63,638 bases of DNA from Erysipelotrichaceae bacterium (GTDB lineage Bacteria > Bacillota_I > Bacilli_A > Erysipelotrichales > Erysipelotrichaceae), in contig JAFRAB010000019.1 of the NCBI GenBank assembly GCA_017405675.1, positions 1 through 63,638 on the forward strand, read 5' to 3'. The translations under genes were made by a program, and so were the position numbers. The stretch's first letter is position 1. Each line of letters begins with the position of its first letter. Under the pieces are notes generated by a model. It was not told where the DNA came from and searched no databases. It was given only the letters and a program-made list of their open reading frames with translations. Shown one piece after another: positions 16,203-25,532 of the stretch.

Positions 16203-16979
16203 ATGATAGCAAAAGAAAATTTCAAGGCCAGCTTTCTGGCACAGCCTAATCCCCACAGCAAGATCAAGAAGATCTTTGCGATAGTATCCGGTAAAGGCGG
16301 CGTAGGCAAGTCTCTGATTACTTCTCTGACCGCTATAGAATTAAGAAGAAGAGGATATAGGGTTGGCATCATGGACGCTGACATTACAGGTCCGAGCATT
16401 CCGCAGATCTTCAATCTTCATGGACCGTTATACAGCGGTGACGATGGAATAATACCTGCTGAAACCAGAACCGGAATCGAAGTGGTATCAGCTAACCTGA
16501 TCGTTGAAGACCCGACTGCTCCAATCATCTGGAGAAGCCCGATCATTACCGGCCTGATCAAACAGTTTTACAGCGATGTATACTGGGGTGAATTGGATTA
16601 CCTGCTGATTGACCTTCCTCCTGGAACAGGGGATGTGCCTCTGACGGTATTCCAGTCAATACCTCTGGACGGTATCATCATTGTTACAACGCCTCAGGAT
16701 CTTGTGTCTCTGATCGTTGAAAAAGCCAGAAACATGGCCGAACAGATGGAAATTCCTGTTGTCGGTATCGTAGAGAATATGAGTTACGTCATCTGCTCAA
16801 ACTGCGGCGAAAAGACTTATCTGTTCAGAAGAAAGAACAGTTATATAACTGATTATGAACCGATCGCTCAGCTACCGTTAAACGGTGAAATTGCTGAAAT
16901 GTGCGATGAAGGCAGACTTGAAGAGTGTGCCGTTGATTATCTCGATGAGTTGATAAAAGAATTGGAAAAACAGAGCTAA
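16203..16979 (+). CDS. mrp: Mrp/NBP35-family ATPase (iron-sulfur cluster carrier)
   Basis: This P-loop ATPase of the Mrp/ApbC group is thought to carry and deliver iron-sulfur clusters. The 258-aa protein has the deviant Walker A GKGGVGKS (30-37), MDADITGPSIPQ, DLPPGTGD and a conserved CxxC (CSNCGEK, about 195-201), the probable cluster-binding site. The N-terminal MIP18-like domain of longer Mrp proteins is missing. It starts 2 nt after the kinase gene with only a weak ribosome-binding site, and a short terminator overlaps its stop. Confidence 0.9.
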   Translation: MIAKENFKASFLAQPNPHSKIKKIFAIVSGKGGVGKSLITSLTAIELRRRGYRVGIMDADITGPSIPQIFNLHGPLYSGDDGIIPAETRTGIEVVSANLIVEDPTAPIIWRSPIITGLIKQFYSDVYWGELDYLLIDLPPGTGDVPLTVFQSIPLDGIIIVTTPQDLVSLIVEKARNMAEQMEIPVVGIVENMSYVICSNCGEKTYLFRRKNSYITDYEPIAQLPLNGEIAEMCDEGRLEECAVDYLDELIKELEKQS

Positions 16980-16992
16980 ATGCTCTTTTTTT
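16972..16992 (+). terminator. Short Rho-independent terminator after mrp
   Basis: AGAGC (16972-16976) and GCTCT (16982-16986) form a 5-bp stem overlapping the mrp stop, followed by a T run to 16992. Upstream A residues can extend the pairing. Confidence 0.65.
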
Positions 16993-16994
16993 CG

Positions 16995-17047
16995 TTTACA
17001 GACATATTCAAGATGATATAATTAATAATGAACAGAGGTTCATTATT
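16995..17047 (+). promoter_or_regulatory. TetR-gene promoter with palindromic operator
   Basis: TTTACA (16995-17000) and TATAAT (17017-17022) have a 16-bp spacer. The start site near 17028 lies inside a perfect palindrome: AATAATGAAC (17024-17033), spacer AGAG, GTTCATTATT (17038-17047). Arms of 10 bp with a 4-bp centre fit a TetR-dimer operator that would block the polymerase. Confidence 0.75.
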
Positions 17048-17048
17048 T

Positions 17049-17684
17049 ATGCCGCAGACTTTGAAAGATGATGTAAAAGAAAGAATCGTGGATGCTGCCA
17101 AGCAGGAATTCATGAAAAACAGTTATGATAAGGCGTCAATGAGAGTTATTGCCGGAAAGAGCAGAATCACGGTTGGCAATCTTTACCGTTACTTTAAAAG
17201 CAAGGAAGATCTCAACCGTTTTATTGTGGCTCCGGCGCTGGAAAAGATTCAGAATCTGGTCCTTGAAATTACCAATAACCAGGTCGATATCATGAATCCG
17301 GAATGCTTTGATATGACGACGGATCAGATGCGAACCATGCTTGATTCGCTGGCCGACGGTGTTGTTGATATCTATATGGAACATCGCATTGAAGTCAATA
17401 TTCTGATGATGCGTACCAACATCAACAAATACCTTACGGACTGGTTTTCCAATGCCATTGCCCAGATTATTGCCAGGAATTACGATCTTGATCCAAAATC
17501 TTCAAATGTCAGACTGATGGCAGACGGATACGCTGTCTCAATATTCAACGGTTTTACCACCATATTGAGAAACAGCACCGCAGATACTGATACTCTGAAA
17601 AGGCTGTTAAAAATATACATGGAATCATATGTTGACATGCTTGACGTAGATCTCGTGAAATCGCTGAGGGGTGAGCAGGAATGA
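17049..17684 (+). CDS. TetR-family transcriptional regulator
   Basis: This 211-aa regulator has an N-terminal TetR helix-turn-helix (RIVDAAKQEFMKNSYDKASM ... ITVGNLYRYFKSKEDL) and an unrecognised ligand-binding domain. The ATG at 17049 is preferred over 17028: the AGAGG at 17034-17038 is well placed, and the 17028 start would coincide with the transcription start. It overlaps the ABC ATPase gene by 4 nt, and the palindrome at its own promoter suggests it represses the whole exporter operon. Confidence 0.9.
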   Translation: MPQTLKDDVKERIVDAAKQEFMKNSYDKASMRVIAGKSRITVGNLYRYFKSKEDLNRFIVAPALEKIQNLVLEITNNQVDIMNPECFDMTTDQMRTMLDSLADGVVDIYMEHRIEVNILMMRTNINKYLTDWFSNAIAQIIARNYDLDPKSSNVRLMADGYAVSIFNGFTTILRNSTADTDTLKRLLKIYMESYVDMLDVDLVKSLRGEQE

Positions 17685-18382
17685 GTTTTATCGAATTTAA
17701 AAATGTCAGTAAGATATACAAAATGGGTGAAGTGGAAATCAAAGCTCTTGATAATATCTCCTTTGAGATAGAAAAGGGCGAGTTTGTCGTGGTTCTGGGA
17801 GCTTCAGGCGCCGGCAAGACAACAATTCTGAATATTCTTGGTGGAATGGATACGGCCACCAGCGGCGAAATAATCGTTGACGGAAACAATATTTCCAAAG
17901 CGAACGAAAGACGGCTGACTGATTACAGACGCTATGATATCGGATTTGTTTTCCAGTTCTATAATCTGGTTCAGAATCTTACCGCCCGTGAAAATGTGGA
18001 ACTGGCTGTCCAGATCTGTAAGGAACCGCTGGATTCCCGCTTTGTTCTGAAAATGGTTGGTCTGGAAGACAGAACCAACAATTTCCCGTCTCAGCTTTCC
18101 GGAGGTGAGCAGCAGCGTGTAGCGATAGCCAGAGCTGTTGCCAAAAACCCTAAGCTTCTGCTGTGCGACGAACCGACAGGCGCTCTTGACTACAAGACTG
18201 GCAAACAGGTACTGAAAGTTCTGCAGGACATGTCATACAAACATAATATGACTGTTGTCATGATCACTCATAACAGCGCTCTCGCTGATATGGGTCAGAA
18301 GATAATCAGGGTTAAAAGCGGACAGATCGAATCAGTAACCCTGAATGAAAATCCTAAGAATGTTGAGGATATTGAATACTGA
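17681..18382 (+). CDS. ABC transporter ATP-binding protein (MacB/LolD type)
   Basis: This 233-aa ATPase has Walker [10 protein letters not shown] (40-48), the Q-loop [10 protein letters not shown], the signature LSGGEQQRV (about 138-146), Walker [13 protein letters not shown] and the H-loop MITHN. It is of the MacB/FtsE-like class that powers mechanotransmission rather than classical transport. It is coupled to the TetR gene before it and the FtsX-type permease after it. Confidence 0.95.
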   Translation: MSFIEFKNVSKIYKMGEVEIKALDNISFEIEKGEFVVVLGASGAGKTTILNILGGMDTATSGEIIVDGNNISKANERRLTDYRRYDIGFVFQFYNLVQNLTARENVELAVQICKEPLDSRFVLKMVGLEDRTNNFPSQLSGGEQQRVAIARAVAKNPKLLLCDEPTGALDYKTGKQVLKVLQDMSYKHNMTVVMITHNSALADMGQKIIRVKSGQIESVTLNENPKNVEDIEY

Positions 18383-21300
18383 TGTTTCATCGAGATACTT
18401 TTAGGCTGATAAAGGGTACTTTTAACCGTTTCTTTTCCCTGTTTATGATAGTTGTGATAGGGGTTGCTTTCATGATGGGGCTGCTGAGTTCAAGACCGGT
18501 AATGGAAGAAAGCGTTGAAAAGTATTACAGCGATATGAATCTTCAGGACTTCCAGATATATTCATCATACGGCTTTAATGATGAAGACATTGAGTCCATA
18601 GAAAAACAGGAATATGTCAGGGAATGCTTCGGTTCAAAAATGACAGATGTATTCTGCCGCAATGAGAATGGAGATGTATCGGTCATCCGCGTTGAAGAGC
18701 TTGACCGTAAAATGAATAAATATGAACTGCTGGCAGGCAGACTGCCGCAGAAAGACAATGAACTTGTTCTGGTATCAAGTTCTCTTAATCATGATTCAGA
18801 CCGTCTGATCGGTTCGAAACTTGAACTTTTTCTTGATGATAAGGACATATCAGAAACACTTGAAAATGATTTATTTACCATTGTTGGTATTGTCAAGACG
18901 CCGTCATATATGGCCAAAACACTTGGAACCAGCAATCTTAAAAACATGGAACTTAATGAAGTTGCCTATATTCCTAACAGTAATTTTCTGAGTGAATACT
19001 ATACGACGGTATATGTTACCGTAAATGATGCAGATGCCCTGAACAGCTTTAAGGAAGAGTATAAGGAATTTGTCAGTGAATACGAAGAAGATCTCAGGAT
19101 ATTCGCAAACAGGCAGCAGGAGGTCTTAAAAGCTTCCCTGCTTGATGAATACAGAGACAAGATTGCCAAAGGAGAACGGGAATTAAATACCAGGAAAGAT
19201 GAAGGTCAGAAACAGCTGGATGAGGCCAAGCAGAAACTGGATGATGCCAAGATCCAGATCATTGCCGGTGAAACGCAGATAGAAACTCTGAAGACGGCAT
19301 TGGCTACGGCTGATGGCAGGATAAAATCTCTGCAGAAGCAGTATAACAGTGACAATTCACGTATCTCCAGCCGTATCAGTGAAATCGAAAGTAAAGATGG
19401 CAGAGGCAGATCTTTTGAGCAGATCATGGCTGAGGCATCTACTGATTATGCGACCTACAATGCTCTCAAGAGAATGAAATCCTCGTCCGGTAATAATCAG
19501 TATCAGGATAATATAAACCGTATCAGGCGGGAAAACGCTGAAAGACATAACCGACTTGATAACATACTGTATCCGGAAAGGGACAGTCTCAACAGCATCA
19601 TAAGCAGCGATACAGCCAGTGCTGAAGAAAAACAGGCTGCCATGGACAGACTGTCAGAAGTCAATACGGAAATAGCCCAGATTGAAAATGAGATTGTCAT
19701 CAATGATGCCCTGATCGCAAATCTGGAAGAACTGGGAAATCAGAATACTCCGTCTGATATCGATGCCCAGATAGAGGAACTGGACAAGAAGTATAATGGT
19801 TCAATTGATTCAGTGTATATTTCCTATCTGTCACTGGCTCAGGAACAGCTGAGACTGGCAACCACAGCTGAAGAGATCAGAATTGCTCAGGAAGCCATGA
19901 ACAGAGTCACGGCTGAAATCACATCCAGCAGCGCGGAAATCGAAAGAGGAAAGGCTGAATATGCATCAGGTGAAAAGCAGTATCTTGATGCCGTGATAAC
20001 CTTTAATGAGGAGATTGAAAAAGCCGAAGCGGAAATCAGAAAGGCTTATCAGGATCTTGATGAGCTTCCTGATGCCAAATGGATCATCCTGAACAGGGAA
20101 TCTCACTACTCGTCATATATGTATGCCAATAACTGCAAGCAGATGGGAGCCATTGGTTTCTATATGCCGATACTGTTCTATCTGGTGGCAGCACTGGTAT
20201 GCATGACGACCATGACAAGACTGGTTGATGAACAGAGAGGCCAGATAGGCATTTTCCGTGCTCTGGGCTTCTCAAAGAATGAAGTCATTTCCAAATATAT
20301 TATCTATGCTTTGCTGGCATCGCTGTCAGGAAGCGTGGTAGGTATTTTCAGCGGCATACGGATCTTCCCGGTAGTAATTTATGAGACCTGGAGACTGATG
20401 TACGATCTGCCGGCCAGGATAGTACTGTTCCCATTGATCAATATTGTTGTATGCATACTGGCATTTACGGTTCTGATGAGCGTTGTTACATATTTTGTTG
20501 TCAGAAAAACGCTTAATGAGACACCAAGCCAGCTGTTAAGACCGAAGGCACCTAAGAACGCCAAAAAGGTATTCCTGGAGAACATTCCGCTGTTATGGAA
20601 CAGGCTGTCTTTTACTTCAAAAATCACAGCCCGAAACCTGATCAGATATAAGACAAGATTCTTCATGACCGTAATAGGCGTAGCCGGCTGTACGAGTCTG
20701 TTGGTTCTCGGCTGGGGGATCAAGGATTCCATTTCCGATGTCATCGGCATTCAGTTCGGTCAGATTTACAATTACAACTACGTGGTCAATCTGGAAAATG
20801 ACCATAACATTGCTGAAATACAGGACATCCTGGAGAATGACCTTTCGAATGAGTATGTTGCTCCGATAATGTCCTATTCAACCAAGATGTACAAGAATAC
20901 TGATGAAAAAGTTCTGACTGTTGAAGTTATCGATGCCAGAAAGGGAAATGACATCTTCAACCTCAGAGAAAAAGATCATAAGACTCCGATCAGAATTGGA
21001 AACAGCGGTGTGATCATTACTGAGAAATTCGCCGATCTTAATAAAATCAAAGCCGGTGATTACATTACCATTGAATCGAGAAACGGCATTAAGGCACAGG
21101 TCAAGGTCGCAGAAGTGTGTGAGATGTATTTCCAGCATTTCCTGTATATGTCTGAAGAATACTATGATGCCGTCTTCAATGAACCGATCCATCCAAATAA
21201 CATCGCTGTTAAAACCGATAACAGCGACAGCCTGTACAGCAGTCTGGAAGATGTTGAAGGTGTTGAAAGCATCGTGGATTTCAGCAGTGTCGTATCACAG

Positions 21301-21723
21301 TTCAATATCATGATCGAAGCACTGGACTACATCATTCTGGTTATCATAATCACAGCCGGATCACTTGCCTTTGTGGTACTGATCAACCTCACGCAGGTCA
21401 ATATTTCAGAGAGAATAAGAGAAATTGCCACTCTGAAAGTTCTGGGATTCAGAAATACGGAGATCAATTCCTACATTTTCAAGGAAATAATGATGCTGGC
21501 AATAATAGGCGGGGTCTTCGGACTGCCGCTGGGAATAGTGGAACACAGATTCATCATGGGTGTCATTGACATGGAAATGATAAGGTTCGGAACAAATATC
21601 AAGACTCTGAGTTTTGTATATGCATATGCCATAACAATAGTATTTACGATAATCGTTCTGTTCTTTACCAGAAAGCCTTTGCGTAAGATACAGATGATCG
21701 AATCACTTAAATCCGTAGAATAA
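18382..21723 (+). CDS. Large FtsX-family ABC permease with extracytoplasmic coiled coil
   Basis: This 1113-aa permease starts on the last base of the ATPase gene. There is one N-terminal membrane helix (about 18-36), then an extracytoplasmic region of more than 500 residues. Within it, about 250-570 is rich in Glu, Lys, Gln and Ala heptads, consistent with coiled coil. An FtsX domain with three helices follows (about 595-715), then a second MacB-like extracytoplasmic domain and a final FtsX domain (about 980-1105). Such permeases resist antimicrobial peptides or export or remodel envelope components. The TetR control suggests an inducible substrate. Confidence 0.9.
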   Translation: MFHRDTFRLIKGTFNRFFSLFMIVVIGVAFMMGLLSSRPVMEESVEKYYSDMNLQDFQIYSSYGFNDEDIESIEKQEYVRECFGSKMTDVFCRNENGDVSVIRVEELDRKMNKYELLAGRLPQKDNELVLVSSSLNHDSDRLIGSKLELFLDDKDISETLENDLFTIVGIVKTPSYMAKTLGTSNLKNMELNEVAYIPNSNFLSEYYTTVYVTVNDADALNSFKEEYKEFVSEYEEDLRIFANRQQEVLKASLLDEYRDKIAKGERELNTRKDEGQKQLDEAKQKLDDAKIQIIAGETQIETLKTALATADGRIKSLQKQYNSDNSRISSRISEIESKDGRGRSFEQIMAEASTDYATYNALKRMKSSSGNNQYQDNINRIRRENAERHNRLDNILYPERDSLNSIISSDTASAEEKQAAMDRLSEVNTEIAQIENEIVINDALIANLEELGNQNTPSDIDAQIEELDKKYNGSIDSVYISYLSLAQEQLRLATTAEEIRIAQEAMNRVTAEITSSSAEIERGKAEYASGEKQYLDAVITFNEEIEKAEAEIRKAYQDLDELPDAKWIILNRESHYSSYMYANNCKQMGAIGFYMPILFYLVAALVCMTTMTRLVDEQRGQIGIFRALGFSKNEVISKYIIYALLASLSGSVVGIFSGIRIFPVVIYETWRLMYDLPARIVLFPLINIVVCILAFTVLMSVVTYFVVRKTLNETPSQLLRPKAPKNAKKVFLENIPLLWNRLSFTSKITARNLIRYKTRFFMTVIGVAGCTSLLVLGWGIKDSISDVIGIQFGQIYNYNYVVNLENDHNIAEIQDILENDLSNEYVAPIMSYSTKMYKNTDEKVLTVEVIDARKGNDIFNLREKDHKTPIRIGNSGVIITEKFADLNKIKAGDYITIESRNGIKAQVKVAEVCEMYFQHFLYMSEEYYDAVFNEPIHPNNIAVKTDNSDSLYSSLEDVEGVESIVDFSSVVSQFNIMIEALDYIILVIIITAGSLAFVVLINLTQVNISERIREIATLKVLGFRNTEINSYIFKEIMMLAIIGGVFGLPLGIVEHRFIMGVIDMEMIRFGTNIKTLSFVYAYAITIVFTIIVLFFTRKPLRKIQMIESLKSVE

Positions 21724-21757
21724 AAAAATCACCGACGTAACAAATCGGTGATTTTTT
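21723..21757. terminator. Bidirectional Rho-independent terminator
   Basis: AAAAAATCACCGA (21723-21735) pairs perfectly with TCGGTGATTTTTT (21745-21757) around a 9-nt loop. It ends the ABC operon and the converging surface-protein gene. Confidence 0.92.
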
Positions 21758-21769
21758 AAATGTTATGTT

Positions 21770-22780
21770 TTATGGTTCTCTGGCACCTATGTAAATGTAA
21801 TAGCTGCCTACGATAATGAAGCCTACTGATACAAGAGCCAGAGCTGCCAGCAGCAGTTTGGTTGATGTGGCAAAGTCAAATAAGCTTTCAGTATTGTTTT
21901 TGCCTTGATTATCATCCTTTTTACCTGGGGTAAAGTTAGATGTTCTGACAACCGTGAATACATATGAGTTAACTTCTTCGCTTTCAGAAGTGACGGTAAC
22001 AATAATCTGGTTGTTTATCTCATCTGAGACATCAACAGAGCAGGCTGGATTTTCAGGTATGAAGCTGTAATCGAGATTCTTGACTTTTGAATCAACCTCA
22101 ACCTTATATGATGTAGTCAGCTTGTTGAAAGCAGGTGTCATTGTAGCATCCTTGAATTCAGCTGATTTCAGATAGGCGCTGGTCAGCTTTCTTTCAGCCA
22201 CAGCTATTGTCTGAGAATCATTACCGTAATTCTGATCCTTATTGACAAGTCTGGTTTCATACTGAGGCTGTGGAATGACAACTTCATATATGCAGCCGCC
22301 GCTTGCTTCACAGGCTTTTTCCTTTTCGCGTGCTTCATCGATATCCCGCTGGTTTACGATAACATTATCATTGACCGTTATATTGGAAATGATATCAGAA
22401 GTTGTTATGTTAACCGATGTGTCACTGCTGTGAACTACGAATGTCATTGAAAACAGGGAATTAACGGAAGAAACATTTCCGTTAGCCTGCGCATTGAAAT
22501 AGATCCTGCCGTTTTCACTGGTATCAAAGGCAATGTTCCAGTCAGAAATGGAATCATTCTTATCAACAGAGAAAAGACTTACCTGATTGACAGGATAATT
22601 GATGTTTCCTCTTATGTTATCGACGTTTTCACCTGTAAAGGAGAAATCAACGATAGCCAGTTCGTTATTATAGGTGTTTGCCGTTCCGGAAAGATCAACG
22701 ATAAAATCATTCGCCAGAACAGGCGAAAAAATCATTAGAACCGTTATAGGCAGTAACCGCAGGGCAATGATCTTTTTCAT
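21770..22780 (-). CDS. Exported, membrane-anchored surface protein with cohesin-like and cadherin-like beta domains
   Basis: This 336-aa protein has a signal peptide (MKKIIALRLLPITVLMIFSPVLA). A cohesin-like beta domain follows (about 25-140), then a linker with CEASGGC that could form a disulfide. A cadherin-like beta-sandwich repeat (LKSAEFKDATMTPAFNKLTT ... NSYVFTV) occupies about 205-285, and a C-terminal membrane helix about 305-328. It has no LPXTG. It is probably an adhesin or envelope-organising protein; ligand unknown. The ATG at 22780 is preferred over a GTG at 22786. It stands alone, divergent from glpK. Confidence 0.8.
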   Translation of the reverse strand: MKKIIALRLLPITVLMIFSPVLANDFIVDLSGTANTYNNELAIVDFSFTGENVDNIRGNINYPVNQVSLFSVDKNDSISDWNIAFDTSENGRIYFNAQANGNVSSVNSLFSMTFVVHSSDTSVNITTSDIISNITVNDNVIVNQRDIDEAREKEKACEASGGCIYEVVIPQPQYETRLVNKDQNYGNDSQTIAVAERKLTSAYLKSAEFKDATMTPAFNKLTTSYKVEVDSKVKNLDYSFIPENPACSVDVSDEINNQIIVTVTSESEEVNSYVFTVVRTSNFTPGKKDDNQGKNNTESLFDFATSTKLLLAALALVSVGFIIVGSYYIYIGAREP

Positions 22781-22832
22781 AATCACAGTTTATCACTAAT
22801 AAAACTATTACTCAAGTTATGCCCAAAAAGTA

Positions 22833-22853
22833 TATAATGTATGTAGAACGTTC
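22833..22853 (+). promoter_or_regulatory. -10 element of glpK and small palindrome
   Basis: TATAAT (22833-22838) is followed by the 8-bp palindrome GAACGTTC (22846-22853), near the expected start site and just before the GGAGG ribosome-binding site. No convincing -35 is seen. The palindrome may bind a repressor; it does not fit the catabolite (cre) consensus without a base insertion. Confidence 0.45.
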
Positions 22854-22866
22854 ATTGGAGGTTATA

Positions 22867-24345
22867 ATGTCATCTTATATTTTGTCTATTGACCAGGGTA
22901 CGACTTCTTCACGTGCCATTATTTTTGACGATCAGCTCAGAATAGTTGCCATTTCACAGCAGCAGATTGAAAACTTCTTCCCTAAACCGGGATGGGTTGA
23001 AATGGACGCTAACGATATTTACAATTCAGTTTTATACGTAGTCAGGGATGTTCTGGCCAAAGCCAAGATCATGCCTGTTGAAATCAAGGCCATCGGTATT
23101 ACCAACCAGCGTGAAACCACGATAGTCTGGGACAGAAAGACCGGTCTGCCTGTATATAATGCCCTGGTATGGCAGTCCAGACAGTCAAACGATCTGTGTG
23201 AGAAAGTCATCAGAAGCGGCTATGAACAGTATATCAAGCAGAAAACAGGTCTGACTGTTGACCCGTATTTCTCTGCCAGCAAGATCAGATGGATCCTTGA
23301 CCATATTGATGACGGTCAGGTCAGAGCAACCAAGGGTGAACTTATGTTCGGTACCGTTGACAGCTGGCTGGTATATAAGCTTTCAAATCAGCGCACTCAT
23401 ATAACTGACGTTTCCAATGCCAGCCGTACAATGCTGATGGATATCGACAATCTCTGCTGGGATAAGAAACTGTTAAGTATCTGGAACATTCCTGAATGCA
23501 TGCTGCCGGAAATTAAGGCCAGCAGTGAGATATATGACTATACGGATGCACTGGGTGTTGAGATCCCAATTGCTTCCGTAATAGGTGACCAGCAGAGCGC
23601 CTTATTCGGACAGATGTGCTTTGAACCGGGGCAGTGCAAGAATACATACGGAACAGGATGCTTCCTGCTGTTCAATACCGGAGAAAAACGTGTAAACAGC
23701 CGGAACGGTCTGGTAACGACCATAGGCTGGAAGATTAAAGACAAGGTATGCTATGCTCTGGAAGGCAGTATCTTCGTTGCCGGGGCTGCCATACAATGGC
23801 TTAGAGATGGTCTCAAGCTTATAGAAACTGCCGCTGAAAGTGAAGACATGGCTATGAAAGTGCCTGATTCAGGTGGTGTTTATGTTGTACCGGCCTTTAC
23901 AGGACTCGGTGCACCATATTGGGATCAGGATGCCAGAGGTGCGATCTTCGGCCTGACAAGAGGAACGACCAGAGCTCATCTGATCAGAGCTACGCTTGAA
24001 TCACTGGCATATCAGACATTTGACGTTCTGGAAGCTCTGGAAAACGATACTGGCTTAATGATCAAGGGATTACAGGTAGACGGCGGTGCCTGCCGCAACA
24101 ATTACCTGATGCAGTTCCAGGCTGATGTTCTGCATACAGAGATCATCAGACCTGTCAACTTTGAAACAACCGCACTGGGAGCCTGCATGCTGGCAGGATT
24201 AGCCTGTGGGGCATTTGAGTCGATGGATGAACTGAAAAAGATGTATAATGTTGATCGTAGATTTGAACCAATGATCAGTATCTTACACCAGTCCAGACTG
24301 ATTCAGGGCTGGAAGAAAGCAGTCAAAGCTACCATGGAATTCTAG
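22867..24345 (+). CDS. glpK: Glycerol kinase
   Basis: This enzyme phosphorylates glycerol to glycerol-3-phosphate with ATP. The 492-aa protein has the FGGY-family start SIDQGTTSSRAI, NQRETT, GDQQSALFGQ and the ATP-binding TYGTGCF segment. The GGAGG ribosome-binding site sets the start at 22867; the frame from 22819 begins upstream of the -10 element and cannot be transcribed from it. Firmicute GlpK is often activated by HPr phosphorylation of a histidine, which was not located here. No glpF or glpD is adjacent. Confidence 0.95.
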   Translation: MSSYILSIDQGTTSSRAIIFDDQLRIVAISQQQIENFFPKPGWVEMDANDIYNSVLYVVRDVLAKAKIMPVEIKAIGITNQRETTIVWDRKTGLPVYNALVWQSRQSNDLCEKVIRSGYEQYIKQKTGLTVDPYFSASKIRWILDHIDDGQVRATKGELMFGTVDSWLVYKLSNQRTHITDVSNASRTMLMDIDNLCWDKKLLSIWNIPECMLPEIKASSEIYDYTDALGVEIPIASVIGDQQSALFGQMCFEPGQCKNTYGTGCFLLFNTGEKRVNSRNGLVTTIGWKIKDKVCYALEGSIFVAGAAIQWLRDGLKLIETAAESEDMAMKVPDSGGVYVVPAFTGLGAPYWDQDARGAIFGLTRGTTRAHLIRATLESLAYQTFDVLEALENDTGLMIKGLQVDGGACRNNYLMQFQADVLHTEIIRPVNFETTALGACMLAGLACGAFESMDELKKMYNVDRRFEPMISILHQSRLIQGWKKAVKATMEF

Positions 24346-24354
24346 GAGGTTGTT

Positions 24355-24609
24355 ATGAAATTTGAATATAATCCACAGGGTGTATGCAGCAGACATTATA
24401 CATTTGATATTGAAGATGATGTTATAAAGAGCGTGGAGATCATCGGCGGATGCAAGGGAAACCTTTCAGGCATTTCAAAGCTTATCAAGGGTATGAACAT
24501 CAATGATGTAATTGAGAAACTTGAAGGAACGACCTGCGGCAGCAATCCGACATCCTGCCCGGATCAGATTGCCAATGCCCTGAAAGCATACAGACAGGCA
24601 CAGTTATAA
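24355..24609 (+). CDS. TSCPD-domain protein (TIGR03905-like)
   Basis: This 84-aa protein has the family pattern: VCSRHYTFDIEDD at the N terminus, IIGGCKGNL in the middle and CGSNPTSCPDQIANAL at the C terminus. The TSCPD domain is also found at the C terminus of some ribonucleotide reductases, where the cysteines bind zinc. As a free-standing protein its role is unknown. It follows glpK by 9 nt with AGGAGG and ends at a terminator. Confidence 0.88.
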   Translation: MKFEYNPQGVCSRHYTFDIEDDVIKSVEIIGGCKGNLSGISKLIKGMNINDVIEKLEGTTCGSNPTSCPDQIANALKAYRQAQL

Positions 24610-24617
24610 TCATAAAC

Positions 24618-24664
24618 AGGTCAGAAGACTCTGAATGTTTCATTCATGTCTGAATGACCTTTTT
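24618..24664 (+). terminator. Rho-independent terminator after the TSCPD gene
   Basis: AGGTCA (24618-24623) pairs with TGACCT (24655-24660), with inner paired blocks AGAC/GTCT and GAATG/CATTC, followed by TTTT. Confidence 0.8.
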
Positions 24665-24740
24665 ATATGCTCAAGACAATCGATGTGTAATGAAGGATAA
24701 AATCCTGTAAAATATTAGTAGAACAGAAACAGGTGATAAT

Positions 24741-25520
24741 ATGATTTTTGATCATGGCTTTGATATAAGACCGGTATCAGATCCGATTGGCTTTGAATAC
24801 GGTGAAGGCGTCTATGGACCGGAAGTTGAACTGCGCAAGCTTGACAGTATCCGCGGTTCTCTGATGGATCCCAAATGCAGCGGTCCTGAAAATGTCTATG
24901 CCATAGCCATGGATGTAGGATGTCTGAAAGATAAACCAGCCATGATTGAGCGTGATCTGCTTTTCGGAGCAGTTACCTATGCCAAGGGGGCTCTGGGAAA
25001 GGAACCGGTAAGATCGCAGGGACATATTCATGCAGTCAGTCCATCCTGTAATTATTCAACCTGTGAAGTATATGAAATATGGTCAGGAACGGCCATTATC
25101 TATATGCAGGAAAGGGCAGAAGATGATCCTGGGAGATGCTATGCAGTTATAGCTGAAACAGGCGATGTTGTAATTGTTCCTCCTAATTGGGCACACTGTA
25201 CAATTGTAGGTGATATCAGGGAAAACATGACCTTTGGTGCCTGGTGTGTGAGAGACTATGGCTTTGATTATGTCGGTATCAGAAAGCACAAGGGAGTAGC
25301 CTTTTTTCCGGTGCTGAACGATAACGGGCAGATAGAATTCATCAAAAATCCTAATTATGACGACTGTCATTTAATAATAAAGAAAGCCAGGGAGTATCCT
25401 GATTTCGGCGTTGAAAAAGGAGTACCAATTTACACCCAGTTCCAGAAGGATCCGGACAGATTCCTGTTTGTATCAAAACCTCATCTGGCCGATGACCTCT
25501 GGCAAAACTACGAACCATAG
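24741..25520 (+). CDS. Cupin-type glucose-6-phosphate isomerase
   Basis: This metal-dependent phosphoglucose isomerase of the cupin family is best known from Thermococcales and also occurs in Firmicutes. The 259-aa protein has the metal-binding GHIHAVSP, a downstream glutamate in CEVYEIWSG and a histidine in PNWAHCTIVG. It interconverts glucose-6- and fructose-6-phosphate. The next gene, 12 nt downstream, encodes mannose-6-phosphate isomerase, so the pair feeds different hexose phosphates to fructose-6-phosphate. The start has CAGGTGAT. Confidence 0.88.
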   Translation: MIFDHGFDIRPVSDPIGFEYGEGVYGPEVELRKLDSIRGSLMDPKCSGPENVYAIAMDVGCLKDKPAMIERDLLFGAVTYAKGALGKEPVRSQGHIHAVSPSCNYSTCEVYEIWSGTAIIYMQERAEDDPGRCYAVIAETGDVVIVPPNWAHCTIVGDIRENMTFGAWCVRDYGFDYVGIRKHKGVAFFPVLNDNGQIEFIKNPNYDDCHLIIKKAREYPDFGVEKGVPIYTQFQKDPDRFLFVSKPHLADDLWQNYEP

Positions 25521-25532
25521 AAAGGCGACAAC

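Noticed and set aside
17028..17048. Leaderless start of the TetR gene at the ATG at 17028
   Set aside because: The spacing would fit, but an AGAGG is well placed for the ATG at 17049 and the palindromic operator occupies the interval. The family's first helix also begins after 17049.
22841..22856. Possible catabolite-repression (cre) site upstream of glpK
   Set aside because: The GAACGTTC core is palindromic, but the flanks do not fit the cre consensus without an inserted base. It was recorded only as a small palindrome.
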